Assembly (NCBI GenBank): GCA_965372355.1
Contig: CBDVBZ010000005.1
Coordinates: forward strand, 1-61,464
DNA length: 61,464 nt
Direction of reading: 5' to 3'
Source of the DNA: CBDVBZ01 sp965372355
Lineage (GTDB): Bacteria; Krumholzibacteriota; Krumholzibacteriia; WVZY01
Shown: one piece after another, positions 8,752 through 17,254 of the stretch
Numbering within the stretch: the first letter of the stretch is position 1
Layout of the letters: every line of letters begins with the position of its first letter
Position numbers and translations under genes: made by a program
The notes under the pieces: model-generated
Seen by the model: only the letters and a program-made list of their open reading frames with translations
The model's database searches: none
Told to the model about the DNA's origin: nothing

Positions 8752-10653
8752 CTAAATCTTCTTTTTCACGACGGCCAAATAAAATCGCTGTCCCCCCAAA
8801 CCGCTCCAGCGGGCCACAGGCGACGCGTTGTACGTATTCAAGCGAAGCTTGGTACTGTTGACGTCCGCGGGGTTTGGCCGGACATACATGAACTGCTCGT
8901 ATATATCGGTCAACGCGAGATCGCGGCCACGAACCGTGAAATCGTATTCCGTATTCAGATAGCCGGGAAGTCTGGCAAAGTCCTCCATCCAGTACGACGG
9001 ATCCACAGGGTCCCACTTGTAACGCCGTGACAACTTGACGGTGTCGGCGAGGACGTTGATGGTCATCCCATCCGCCCAGAACCCGGACTGATTCAACCTC
9101 TCGATCGTCCCAGTACTCGTACGGAGGAACGTATAGAGCCAGCCCTTGATGCCGGCGCCATCTTGCTCCTTCGGGCTGTCGTGTCCCGACGCACTGATCA
9201 CAAAGTAGAACTCTTTGACGACCTGGGGATCGAACGGGTTGCTAAAGTCCACGGTATCCGTAAACGTCCCTTTGTAATTCGCGGGATACCAGTAGTTCCA
9301 GGTGAGCGTGTCGCCGTCACCCGGTATGGTGCCGTCGTAGTTCACGAGGCCGAAGCTGTCGAGCGTGGGCTCGAAGTTCCCCGTCAACGGAACCTCGGCC
9401 GGGGTGCCATCCGGTTTCTCGTACTCGTCGATGGACCTCACACGAATGTTATAGGTCTCGCTCCCGACGGTCAGAGACGTCGAATCCGGTGTGCCGAACT
9501 CGTTATTGTCTTCTCCATTCTCCGGCAGCCACCGGACGGTTGAGCTTACGAGAGACCCTCCCCGGGCCGGGCCCCCGTTGATATCAGCGGTCCGCCGATA
9601 CTGAACCTGATAGGTGATGCACTTGTTCTGGATATCAGTGCAGAGCGAGCTATCTGCAGCGGGTTTGTCCCATCCCTGATAGAACATCGTCACCCAGCTG
9701 GAGTACGGCACGGTGTCGGGTTCACTGTCCTGGAAGTCCACTGAATCGACAACCGTCACGCCATCTTTTGAATACGTGTTGAGAATTTTGAAGATATGGG
9801 TATCCGGTTCGTAATTGACGACGACCTGGCAGACACCTTGCGTGAACTGCCCGGCGTCAACCCGCGACTCCGCACCGGCGTCGTCCCGAACCTGTGCCGC
9901 GAGCCGGAACCGACCGCTCGGAATCACATCGGCATCCCTGTTTTCGAGCACGCGCAGCGTGTCCGCAAGATCTTCGGTCCAAACATCCGCGCCCTCCATT
10001 GCTACATTGGACGTCAGCGGAAAGAACTTGTACGCGCGGATCTCTCCGTTGGCCGTCGATCCGGAGTAATAAATATTGAACGGCCGAAACATCCCGACTG
10101 TATCCAGCTCGGCATTGTTAAAGTCCTTCTTCACGGCCGTCCGGCTGCCATCTGGATGAACAACTGTGATCTCGGTCTCAAAGTTGATCCTGGGGAGCTT
10201 GTCGACTGTGGCGACAAACTCGATCGCCGCCGGAAGAGGATCGTACTTGCCGGCGTCATCGATCGCAGAAATATAGAATGCCTGCCGGTTCTTCTTCAGC
10301 CCCACACCGCCGACATTTCTGAAAGCGGTGAAGGAAAAGACCGAGTCTGTGCGGCTAGTGAACTGCCCTTCCCGAAGATCCCGAATACGCTCCGCGGGAT
10401 TCCAGCCCAGAGGAGGCGGTGTGATCGAGTCCTTGATCGTCCAAATGTAGCGCGTAACGATGCCGTCGCGATCAATGCCGCGCCAGTAGACATGCACCAG
10501 ATAGTTATACTCGGTGGAATCCGGCGGCGCATACCATACTTCTGTATCGGGCGCACGGTTGGTATCTACCAGCGTAGGCTGGTTCCGCCTGCAGGAATGC
10601 AGCACAACCGTCAAGCAAACGACGAATAAGAAAAAACCCACTCTCAGCTTCAT
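8752..10653 (-). CDS. FnIII-like surface lipoprotein, first gene of operon
   Basis: 633 residues with a lipoprotein signal ending LHSC. The N-terminal module (APDTEVWYAPPDS, YWRGIDRDGIVTRYIW) is a distant relative of the first module of the three downstream paralogues. The rest is beta-rich and lacks the VDDW/AGG(H) domain. AAGGAG lies about 12 bases upstream of the ATG and a good sigma-70-type promoter lies 70-100 bp upstream, so this gene leads the five-gene surface operon. Probably an outer-membrane or surface lipoprotein; the ligand is unknown. Confidence 0.85.
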   Translation of the reverse strand: MKLRVGFFLFVVCLTVVLHSCRRNQPTLVDTNRAPDTEVWYAPPDSTEYNYLVHVYWRGIDRDGIVTRYIWTIKDSITPPPLGWNPAERIRDLREGQFTSRTDSVFSFTAFRNVGGVGLKKNRQAFYISAIDDAGKYDPLPAAIEFVATVDKLPRINFETEITVVHPDGSRTAVKKDFNNAELDTVGMFRPFNIYYSGSTANGEIRAYKFFPLTSNVAMEGADVWTEDLADTLRVLENRDADVIPSGRFRLAAQVRDDAGAESRVDAGQFTQGVCQVVVNYEPDTHIFKILNTYSKDGVTVVDSVDFQDSEPDTVPYSSWVTMFYQGWDKPAADSSLCTDIQNKCITYQVQYRRTADINGGPARGGSLVSSTVRWLPENGEDNNEFGTPDSTSLTVGSETYNIRVRSIDEYEKPDGTPAEVPLTGNFEPTLDSFGLVNYDGTIPGDGDTLTWNYWYPANYKGTFTDTVDFSNPFDPQVVKEFYFVISASGHDSPKEQDGAGIKGWLYTFLRTSTGTIERLNQSGFWADGMTINVLADTVKLSRRYKWDPVDPSYWMEDFARLPGYLNTEYDFTVRGRDLALTDIYEQFMYVRPNPADVNSTKLRLNTYNASPVARWSGLGGQRFYLAVVKKKI

Positions 10654-10722
10654 GCTAAAGGATGCTCCTTAAACTCAAGAGGCTTTGTGGGGTTTGACGG
10701 GGACTAAATCCGAAGCGCTTTG

Positions 10723-10752
10723 AATATAAGAGACTATCCGCCGGGGTGTCAA
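10723..10752 (-). promoter_or_regulatory. Sigma-70-type promoter of the surface lipoprotein operon
   Basis: The minus strand reads TTGACA (10752-10747), an 18-bp spacer and TATATT (10728-10723). It lies about 70 bp upstream of the first lipoprotein start. Confidence 0.7.
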
Positions 10753-10773
10753 TGAAAAATTTACCAGAATCGT

Positions 10774-10791
10774 CCCATAACTACCTATGGG
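10774..10791. promoter_or_regulatory. Inverted repeat CCCATA-N6-TATGGG upstream of -35
   Basis: A perfect 6-bp inverted repeat about 22 bp upstream of the -35 box, in the position of an activator site. No regulator is known for it. Confidence 0.35.
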
Positions 10792-10856
10792 AGCGTGAAA
10801 TAGACCTCGAAACTCACCAAAACGCCCCCGGCATCCTCTCACGCCTCCGAACCCCA

Positions 10857-10973
10857 TCAATCAGGCTTGCGAAGCTCACTGAAGGAAGGGTCGAAGACTG
10901 GGGTCAACACCTGATGCAGAGCTTGCTGGATCAGACGGTCCACCACCGTTGGGATGCCGAGCTTGCGCATTCC
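10857..10973 (-). pseudogene. ltrA: Group II intron reverse transcriptase/maturase fragment
   Basis: About 38 codons encode GMRKLGIPTVVDRLIQQAL followed by TPVFDPSFSE, which matches the conserved G(M)R.LGIPTV.DR..QQ..L..L.P.F...FSE block before the first catalytic region of intron reverse transcriptases. The frame then ends after LRKPD without the YADD active site. The open frame extends upstream to an ATG at 11252, but that part reads through intron RNA and is not protein-like. It is a remnant left by deletion. Confidence 0.75.
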
Positions 10974-11434
10974 TTCCGGGGTGGTGTCCGGCATCCCAGC
11001 CGAACGGTCTGTGTCTCGGTAAACCATCGAGAATCGAGGCTCCTGCTCCATGTTCATGTTCGGGCCTTCAGCCGGATCGAACGACCTATTATGCCCTCTG
11101 CTGACTTCTGTCAATCCATCGGACCGCCTCTCGGCGGTCCTAGCACAGGGCAGATCGACAGATCTCCCCGGGTAATGCGCACCCACCTTCACACTTATGC
11201 CCGCCGCATATACGTCCGTGCTTTCCGTACAGGTATCGGGCTTCAGAGACATATGACTCCTTACCCAGCACGTCCGCCTCGTATACGGTTCCTGTTCGTC
11301 AAGCCAGTGCTTTGCCTGCGGCTTCCTTCGGACCCCACCTCGCGGTGGCAGCCCTTGCCGTTCGGCTAGCAGTTCCCCCTGTCGGGTCTGCGGAGGACTT
11401 GCACCTCCAAGTGGGTGCGCCCTGCCGGGCGCAC
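10857..11434 (-). mobile_element. Truncated group II intron (5' portion and reverse-transcriptase scrap)
   Basis: Read on the minus strand, the segment opens at 11434 with GTGCGCCCGGC then GGGCGCAC, followed by TTGGAGGTGCAAGTCCTCC and GCTAGCCGAACGGCAAGGG. This is the familiar 5' end of bacterial group II intron RNAs with domain I. About 440 nt further on it jumps into a short reverse-transcriptase fragment and stops; most of the maturase gene and domains V/VI are absent. The 5' boundary lies six bases beyond the hairpin and T-tract of the terminator of the upstream gene. This is the insertion preference known for class C introns, though the class is not proven here. The element cannot splice or move by itself. 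Confidence 0.75.
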
Positions 11435-11439
11435 ATAAG

Positions 11440-11472
11440 AAAAGGGACCGGTGAAAATCACCGGCCCCTTTT
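11440..11472 (-). terminator. Intrinsic terminator of the 1060-aa gene
   Basis: A 15-bp stem (AAAAGGGGCCGGTGA pairing across one G-U) with a 3-nt loop, ending in TTTTCTTAT on the minus strand, 30 bp past the stop codon. Confidence 0.88.
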
Positions 11473-11501
11473 CAGGCTTCGTCAAGCGAGACGAATCCTT
11501 C

Positions 11502-14500
11502 TTACTTCAGAAGAACCATCTTCTTCGTCTGCGAGAAGTTCTTCGTCACGAGCTTGTAGAAGTACACACCGCTCGACACGGTCTGGCCAGCATTGTTTCC
11601 GCCATCCCATGTGACCGGCTGGATCTGATCTGGAGCCTGGACTTCGTCCACGAGCGTCCTGATCAACTGACCCGCTGCGTTGTAGACCTTCAACGACACA
11701 TGTGCGCGCTCTTTGACAGAGTACTTAATGGTCGTTGTCGGGTTAAACGGGTTCGGGTACGCGTTGAACAGCGCGTTCGCAAACTGAGGTCCACCACCAG
11801 GAACACCGCTCGGGTCAGGAACGATGTTACCCAAGTATTCCAGGATCGTCTTCAAGTGCTCGACACGCGCCGGTGGAAACTGCACGGCCGCATCCCGGAT
11901 GTACTGGAAGCTACCTCCGGAGAGTACGATCGTGGCCCAGATCTCGTTCGGCGAGCCCGGACTCACGGCGTTCTCCTTCTTCGAACTGATCACAAGCGAA
12001 GGATCCGTGCTACCCGGTGTGTTTGTCAACGGGTACGGGAAATCCTCAATGGAAGCGCCTGTCGGTTCGAGTACGTCGAAGTCGTTGATCAGCGCACAAC
12101 CACCGTAGAGAACAAACGACTGACCCGCGAACGGCGTGCTCGTACCGGTAAACGTCGGTGAGACAGGCTCACCGAAGTTCCCGTGATCTCCATCGAGCAG
12201 GTTGAACGAGATCCAGCTGGTCTTCAGCAGAACCGCGCCCGCGCCACCGAGGGTGACCCACTCTGCGGCGATGTCGTCACCGGAGATGTAGAGACCCGGG
12301 CCCTTGGTCGATGTACGAACGAACTGCTCCAGAAGACCGAAGTCATCGGACTTCTCTGGGTTACCGGTACCGTCACCAATGGTTGCACTGGAGAGGTTAC
12401 CGGAGCTCCAGATGATCTTCCGGTAGACGTTGATGATCTGGTTGATGTTCTCCGTGACACGCGACGCCAAGCTGTTACCCACAGCCGACGACGGGCCGAT
12501 GACATCATACCGATCGATCTTGTCACGGATACCCAGCATGTCGAACGAGCTGTCAAAGAACAGCTGCGAAGGACCGCCACGGTCATCCGTGTCATCCACG
12601 TAGAGGATGTCGCCATCGCGGTTGTAACCACCCGCGGGCAGAATCGTGAACTCACACGGGCTGGCCGCAGCTACCGCACGGTCAGTGGTGGTATTGCTGG
12701 CACCCTGGCCGTTGAGAGTTCTGTGCCAGTAGTTCTCGTTGCCGTTACCAATAGTGGCATCAGCATCCGTACCGATGAACCACCAAATGGTATCACCCGG
12801 CACGAAGTACGCATCGTTCAAGTCGACGCAGTACTTGTCCGGTACAATACCACCGGCCGACGTGAACGCGGTATCCAACTGGAAAGTCTCCCAGGTGTTG
12901 GTCCCGTCGCTCCACGAACCGGCATGCGGCCAACGATTGCCCGTCAGACCCGTACGAGTATCCGGCGAACCCAGGCCGGCACCCGACTTGGGCGCGTTGC
13001 TGTTTTGGACTCTCGCATAGAGCCACGCCGACGGGCCGGAACCCACGGGAGCCCAGATCGGCGAGATCGTCATGCTGATCGAGTCAGCAGGCTGGATCCC
13101 AGGACTGTTCGACGGCAGAACGTCGATCGCGCCATCCGCACGCGCGGTGCCGGTCAACGATCCATCACCAGCGAAGTTATCCTGGAAAATGTCGATATGA
13201 CGAACCTGAATCTGCGGTCCGAACGTAGCGATACGCTCTAGGAGGAACTCGTCGAGCAACGGAGCGTGACTGTGACAGGCACCGGTGCCATAAATGTTAC
13301 ACCAGACACGGCACATATCGACCGCACCAACGGCGAGCTGAACAGCATCGGCGTCGGCAGCGATCAGCGCACCGACATCGAAGGGCCTCCGGAGCCAGTC
13401 TCTCGCTCCACCGTAGTAGACAAAGTTGAAGTCTCTCCAGGTGCCAGGACACAGCGGACCAACGGTCGGCTGACTCCACGAGCGAACGCTCCATGTATAG
13501 AACTGGAGGTTATCCAGCGGAAGATCTCGGTACACCAAGGGACGGAACCGATACTCCACACCCGTTCCGGTGTTCGGAACCGCTGGCGACCATACCTCGT
13601 TGTTCATGTAGATGCCATCGGCCGTGACGTACGGCATGGCACCCTGACCCGGCAACGGGTTCGGGGTATGACAATCGTACGCAGTGACCAGCGGATCATC
13701 AAAGAATCCCCACATGAACAGCGGGTTGAAATAACACGGGTCTTCCTGTGTGAGCGAAACGCCAGGATACATATCGCCGTAGAGGCCGAATGGCGTGGCT
13801 GGCTTACCCGTCCACAGACCGACGATGTTATCGCCAGGCGTGGCACTTTCGAAGTTCTCCGTGTTGTTGGTCACCGGAGTGCCACCCGCATAGGTGGTGA
13901 GGGTGACATCATCAAGCATGATCGCACCATCGGTCGGCCAGAGGCCGTCCTCATCGGACCAGGCGCCATCCGCGGTGAACCGGAAGCGAGCCTTGACGTT
14001 GCCGCCCGGCGTACCGGCGATCTGGTTCGTCACCGTCTCCGTGATGTACGGAGTCAGCGAGATGTTGTCGTAGAGGAGCGAACGAGCCGACAACGTATCG
14101 GTGATCGGGAACGAGAACCACGTCGTACCGTCGAACGTGTACTCGACAGTGGTGCCGTCATAACCCGGCTCCGAATCCCAGAATACATTGTAACTCAGGC
14201 CAATGCTGTCACCAGCGACCAGGGCGCTCTCAAAAATCTGATCCCAGCCATTACCATAGCCGGGGAGCCACGCGTAACCGCAATACGGCACGGCCGTCGT
14301 GGGAGGAGCACCGCACCACATCGACTGCGCACCATTCAGCGGAAGAAGGTTACCAAACGTTCCACCGTTGAGTTCCGTGCCATCGGCGACATGCCAAAAC
14401 GCCTTGAGCTGGGCCGTTCTATCCTGTGCGGTCCATCCAGGCAGGTTGCCTATGTCACCGTTGCTCGAATCGAAATCCTCATAGAGCAGGATGAACGTAT

Positions 14501-14684
14501 CCGCCGCCGCTGCGGAACGCAGCGCACCGATCTGGCCGACCAAATCAGGAGGCAGCGGGGCGTCAAGCCTCGGAACAGCCTCGAACTGCTTTCTCTGCGT
14601 GTCAACTTTCTTGGCGGAAGCGACCGTAGCAATGGCCGTTACCGCAAAAAGGACCACGAGACAGAGTACAAAAGTTTTCTTCAT
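11502..14684 (-). CDS. 1060-aa secreted protein with FlgD-like sorting domain
   Basis: The ATG at 14684 (GGGGGA upstream) gives a clean Sec signal peptide (MKKTFVLCLVVLFAVTAIA). Residues around 60-260 resemble a jelly-roll module of secreted M6-like proteins (LLYEDFD, GWDQIFES, WFSFPITD). A middle alpha/beta domain starts at ILYVDDTDD and includes YRKIIWSSGN and GPGLYISGDDIAAEW, a counterpart of the VDDW domain of the upstream-encoded lipoproteins. The C-terminus (YPNPFNPTTTIKYSV, VYNAAGQLIRTL, SGVYFYKL) is a FlgD-Ig-like sorting signal. Monocistronic: its own strong promoter, a long leader and a strong terminator, which suggest high expression. No catalytic residues recognised. Confidence 0.88.
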   Translation of the reverse strand: MKKTFVLCLVVLFAVTAIATVASAKKVDTQRKQFEAVPRLDAPLPPDLVGQIGALRSAAAADTFILLYEDFDSSNGDIGNLPGWTAQDRTAQLKAFWHVADGTELNGGTFGNLLPLNGAQSMWCGAPPTTAVPYCGYAWLPGYGNGWDQIFESALVAGDSIGLSYNVFWDSEPGYDGTTVEYTFDGTTWFSFPITDTLSARSLLYDNISLTPYITETVTNQIAGTPGGNVKARFRFTADGAWSDEDGLWPTDGAIMLDDVTLTTYAGGTPVTNNTENFESATPGDNIVGLWTGKPATPFGLYGDMYPGVSLTQEDPCYFNPLFMWGFFDDPLVTAYDCHTPNPLPGQGAMPYVTADGIYMNNEVWSPAVPNTGTGVEYRFRPLVYRDLPLDNLQFYTWSVRSWSQPTVGPLCPGTWRDFNFVYYGGARDWLRRPFDVGALIAADADAVQLAVGAVDMCRVWCNIYGTGACHSHAPLLDEFLLERIATFGPQIQVRHIDIFQDNFAGDGSLTGTARADGAIDVLPSNSPGIQPADSISMTISPIWAPVGSGPSAWLYARVQNSNAPKSGAGLGSPDTRTGLTGNRWPHAGSWSDGTNTWETFQLDTAFTSAGGIVPDKYCVDLNDAYFVPGDTIWWFIGTDADATIGNGNENYWHRTLNGQGASNTTTDRAVAAASPCEFTILPAGGYNRDGDILYVDDTDDRGGPSQLFFDSSFDMLGIRDKIDRYDVIGPSSAVGNSLASRVTENINQIINVYRKIIWSSGNLSSATIGDGTGNPEKSDDFGLLEQFVRTSTKGPGLYISGDDIAAEWVTLGGAGAVLLKTSWISFNLLDGDHGNFGEPVSPTFTGTSTPFAGQSFVLYGGCALINDFDVLEPTGASIEDFPYPLTNTPGSTDPSLVISSKKENAVSPGSPNEIWATIVLSGGSFQYIRDAAVQFPPARVEHLKTILEYLGNIVPDPSGVPGGGPQFANALFNAYPNPFNPTTTIKYSVKERAHVSLKVYNAAGQLIRTLVDEVQAPDQIQPVTWDGGNNAGQTVSSGVYFYKLVTKNFSQTKKMVLLK

Positions 14685-15011
14685 CGTATTCCCCCATCGT
14701 TGCTGAGAAGGAAAGTGAATACGCGAAAACCGTAGACAATTTATGGTTGCTTCTACGGATTCAACAAATGAGAAGCACATGGTTCAAGAGGCAAATGGGT
14801 TCTCACAATCACTGAAACGACGACGTCTCACCTCCTTGAACATCTACGTTTCAGGGCTGAAGCCAGTAGCAATAACCGTCGGGCACACAGTACTTGTCGA
14901 GTAAGAGGTTGACACCAACGGTGGTCGGCTTACATGCGCGCAAACGCACGCGGACTATGTTGAGAGGATTTGCGGTTCATACCGCAAACCATAACCCTTT
15001 GCCCCTAGTCC
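14685..15011 (-). promoter_or_regulatory. Long structured 5' leader of the 1060-aa gene
   Basis: About 325 nt separate the predicted transcription start from the ATG. Perfect stems: TTTGCGGT/ACCGCAAA (14969-14976 with 14981-14988, 4-nt loop), CTGAAACG/CGTTTCAG (14812-14819 with 14847-14854) and CCGTAGA/TCTACGG (14730-14736 with 14752-14758). The second stem encloses a Shine-Dalgarno-like AAGGAGGT near 14831-14838 that is not followed by a start codon. I do not recognise a known riboswitch. It could be a stabilising leader or an undescribed cis-regulatory RNA. Confidence 0.45.
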
Positions 15012-15018
15012 ACGCGGA

Positions 15019-15048
15019 ATTATAACATAAACATGGGGTTACTGTCAA
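15019..15048 (-). promoter_or_regulatory. Strong sigma-70-type promoter of the 1060-aa gene
   Basis: The minus strand has TTGACA (15048-15043), 18 bp, then TATAAT (15024-15019): both hexamers match consensus. Confidence 0.82.
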
Positions 15049-15085
15049 CAGAAGAAACCGCGCCCGGATCGGCTGAAACGACCGT

Positions 15086-17254
15086 CTATTCAGCTGATAC
15101 GTCACCGTCTTCCACTATGTGAGAAAAATCTGCATATCTGGAAAACAGTGAGTAGACCGCGGCGAGGAAATTGTGCCGGTTTGCCTTCAAGTCAGCCTCG
15201 GGGCAATTGACAAGGACACGATCGAAATACTCGTCGATCGACGGACCGAGCTCGGATAGAGCGCGAAGGATCGACCGGCTGTCCGAGGAATTCTCGTAGC
15301 GAACCAGACTGGGAATGGTCTGCCTGATGAGCTCGGCGAGCTGCCGCTCCGGATCATCCGTAAAGGCGCCAGCGTCGAAGCGTATCGTCTCGCTGAGAGC
15401 CCCCGAGCCCTCGAAGGCCTCTTTGAGCGCGGGCCAGCCGACGTCCAGCACCCTCATCTCCGGTTGGAGAATGTTGCTGACGCGCTTCGCACCGGTAATC
15501 AGAAGCTCGAACGCCTCGTCTCCCCTCAACTCCTGAAAGGCCCGGGCGCGCTCCAACGCAACGCCGGGCACCGCCCACGCGACCGCCGACACCGCGCCGA
15601 CGATGTCGTAGACGATCCCCTGTTCCTTCAGGCGTGCTGCCGCGCGTGTCTTGAAGAACTCCGCGAGTTGATCGATGACCGGCCCGCTCGGGTCGCGATC
15701 GGCCAGACCGGAGCCCACATAACCGTCGACCGCCCGGGCGATGAGCTCGTCGATCCGCATCGCCGGCCGGGTCTCGAGAATCCTCACAAGTCCGTTCGCC
15801 TGCCGGCGCAACGCGTACGGATCCTGCGACCCCGTAGGCACCAGGCCGGCGAGAAAACACCCCGCGATCGTGTCGAGGCGATCGGCCACGCTAAGCAGGA
15901 CACCCAGCCGGCCGGCCGGGAGCGCGTCGCCTCCGAAACGGGGCAGATACTGTTCGCGCAGTGCATCAACGATCTGCACGGGTTCATTGCCGGCTTCTGC
16001 GTAGTAGCTGCCAATCATCCCCTGGAGGAGTGTGAACTCCTTGCCGTCCTTGATCATCTCGCTCGCCAGATCCGCCTTGGCCAGACGCGATGCACGTTGA
16101 ATCGATTCGTCGTCGACGGGATCGCCATTGTTCTCATTGATGAACTGAGCCAGACGGCAGACACGATCCGACTTGTCACGAAGCGACCCCATCCCCTCGA
16201 GAAACACGACGGCGCCCAGCTTGTCCGAGAGTCCGTCGAGACCCATCTTCACATCCTCGTCCCAGTAGAACATCGCGTCCTCCAAACGCGCCCTCAACAC
16301 TTTCTCGTTGCCCGCCCGGACCGTCCTGGGCGAACCGGGCTTGCCCTCCGTAAACGTAATGAACATGGGGACGAGCTTTCCACCCCGCCCGCGCAGGGCA
16401 AGGTAGCGCTGGTGACTCTTCATCGCCGTAATGACCACGTCATCCGGCAGCGCGAGATATCTCCTATCAAAGGTGCCGGTCAGCGGGTTGGGCTCTTCCA
16501 ACATAAACGTCAGCTCGGTAAGCAACCCGGGGTCCTCGACGAGCTCAAGCTTCTCGCGGGCCGCCGATCGTCTGGCGAGCTTGCCGATCGACTCATACCG
16601 CGCCTCGTGATCGAGGATGATCCCCGCCTTGCCGATCGCCGTCAGATACTGCCCGGCGTTTTTGACCCGGATGCCGGCGCGGCGAATCCACGGGACGGTG
16701 TACGTCGTGGAACCACTCCGCACACCGGCCAGGTCAAAGCGGATCAACGAATCACCAAAGAGGCAAACGAGCCAGCGGATCGGTCGGGCGAAGCGTACCT
16801 CCCCGCTTTCCCAGTGCATCATCTTTGGAAAACGCAGTCCTGCGATCAGCTCGGGCACCGCCTCCTTGAGCAGTGACGACGTCCGCTTCGACTTCAGCTT
16901 GCGCGCAAAACCGAGATAGTCGCCGCGGTCGGTCTCGATGCGTTTCAGATCGGCGACCGCGACCCCCTGCGACCTGGCGAAACCAACGGCCGCTTGGGTC
17001 GGTTTTCCATCGTCATCAAAGCCTCTTGACACGGGCGGACCGGTGACCGTCTCGGTCTCGCGGGTCTGCTTCTCCGCGAGGTCTGATACGATCATCACGA
17101 TTCGTCGCGGCGCACCGGTCACGTAGATGTTCCCAAAAGGGAGTCTCAGTCTGGCGAACCGCGCCGCGGCGTCGCGCCTCAACTGTTCGAAGGCCGGGCG
17201 AATCGCCGCTGGCGGCAGATTCTCGCAGCCAATCTCGAGTAACAGATCGCTCAT
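15086..17254 (-). CDS. glyS: Glycine--tRNA ligase beta subunit
   Basis: 722 residues, close to the usual 680-720 of bacterial GlyS. Together with GlyQ it charges tRNA-Gly in the alpha2-beta2 enzyme. The N-terminus is diagnostic (LLLEIGCENLPPAAIRP), followed by GAPRRIVMIVSDLAEKQ. The middle contains the HD-like helical region (FLEGMGSLRDKSDR) and LFSRYADFSHIVEDGDV ends the anticodon-binding domain. The start overlaps the glyQ stop by 4 bp (ATGA), the classical translational coupling of this pair. No T-box leader is visible, in keeping with its position at the end of a housekeeping operon. Confidence 0.97.
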   Translation of the reverse strand: MSDLLLEIGCENLPPAAIRPAFEQLRRDAAARFARLRLPFGNIYVTGAPRRIVMIVSDLAEKQTRETETVTGPPVSRGFDDDGKPTQAAVGFARSQGVAVADLKRIETDRGDYLGFARKLKSKRTSSLLKEAVPELIAGLRFPKMMHWESGEVRFARPIRWLVCLFGDSLIRFDLAGVRSGSTTYTVPWIRRAGIRVKNAGQYLTAIGKAGIILDHEARYESIGKLARRSAAREKLELVEDPGLLTELTFMLEEPNPLTGTFDRRYLALPDDVVITAMKSHQRYLALRGRGGKLVPMFITFTEGKPGSPRTVRAGNEKVLRARLEDAMFYWDEDVKMGLDGLSDKLGAVVFLEGMGSLRDKSDRVCRLAQFINENNGDPVDDESIQRASRLAKADLASEMIKDGKEFTLLQGMIGSYYAEAGNEPVQIVDALREQYLPRFGGDALPAGRLGVLLSVADRLDTIAGCFLAGLVPTGSQDPYALRRQANGLVRILETRPAMRIDELIARAVDGYVGSGLADRDPSGPVIDQLAEFFKTRAAARLKEQGIVYDIVGAVSAVAWAVPGVALERARAFQELRGDEAFELLITGAKRVSNILQPEMRVLDVGWPALKEAFEGSGALSETIRFDAGAFTDDPERQLAELIRQTIPSLVRYENSSDSRSILRALSELGPSIDEYFDRVLVNCPEADLKANRHNFLAAVYSLFSRYADFSHIVEDGDVSAE

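Noticed and set aside
10746..11369. 207-codon plus-strand frame over the group II intron fragment
   Set aside because: Antisense to the intron; the recognisable reverse-transcriptase block is on the minus strand.
13266..14735. 489-codon plus-strand open frame antisense to the 1060-aa gene
   Set aside because: It lies wholly opposite a clear secreted protein with signal peptide and sorting domain; its composition (Arg/Thr/Val rich) is that of a complementary-strand shadow and no domain is recognisable.
14828..14840. Small leader peptide gene suggested by AAGGAGGT in the 1060-aa gene leader
   Set aside because: No ATG, GTG or TTG follows at a workable distance on the minus strand.
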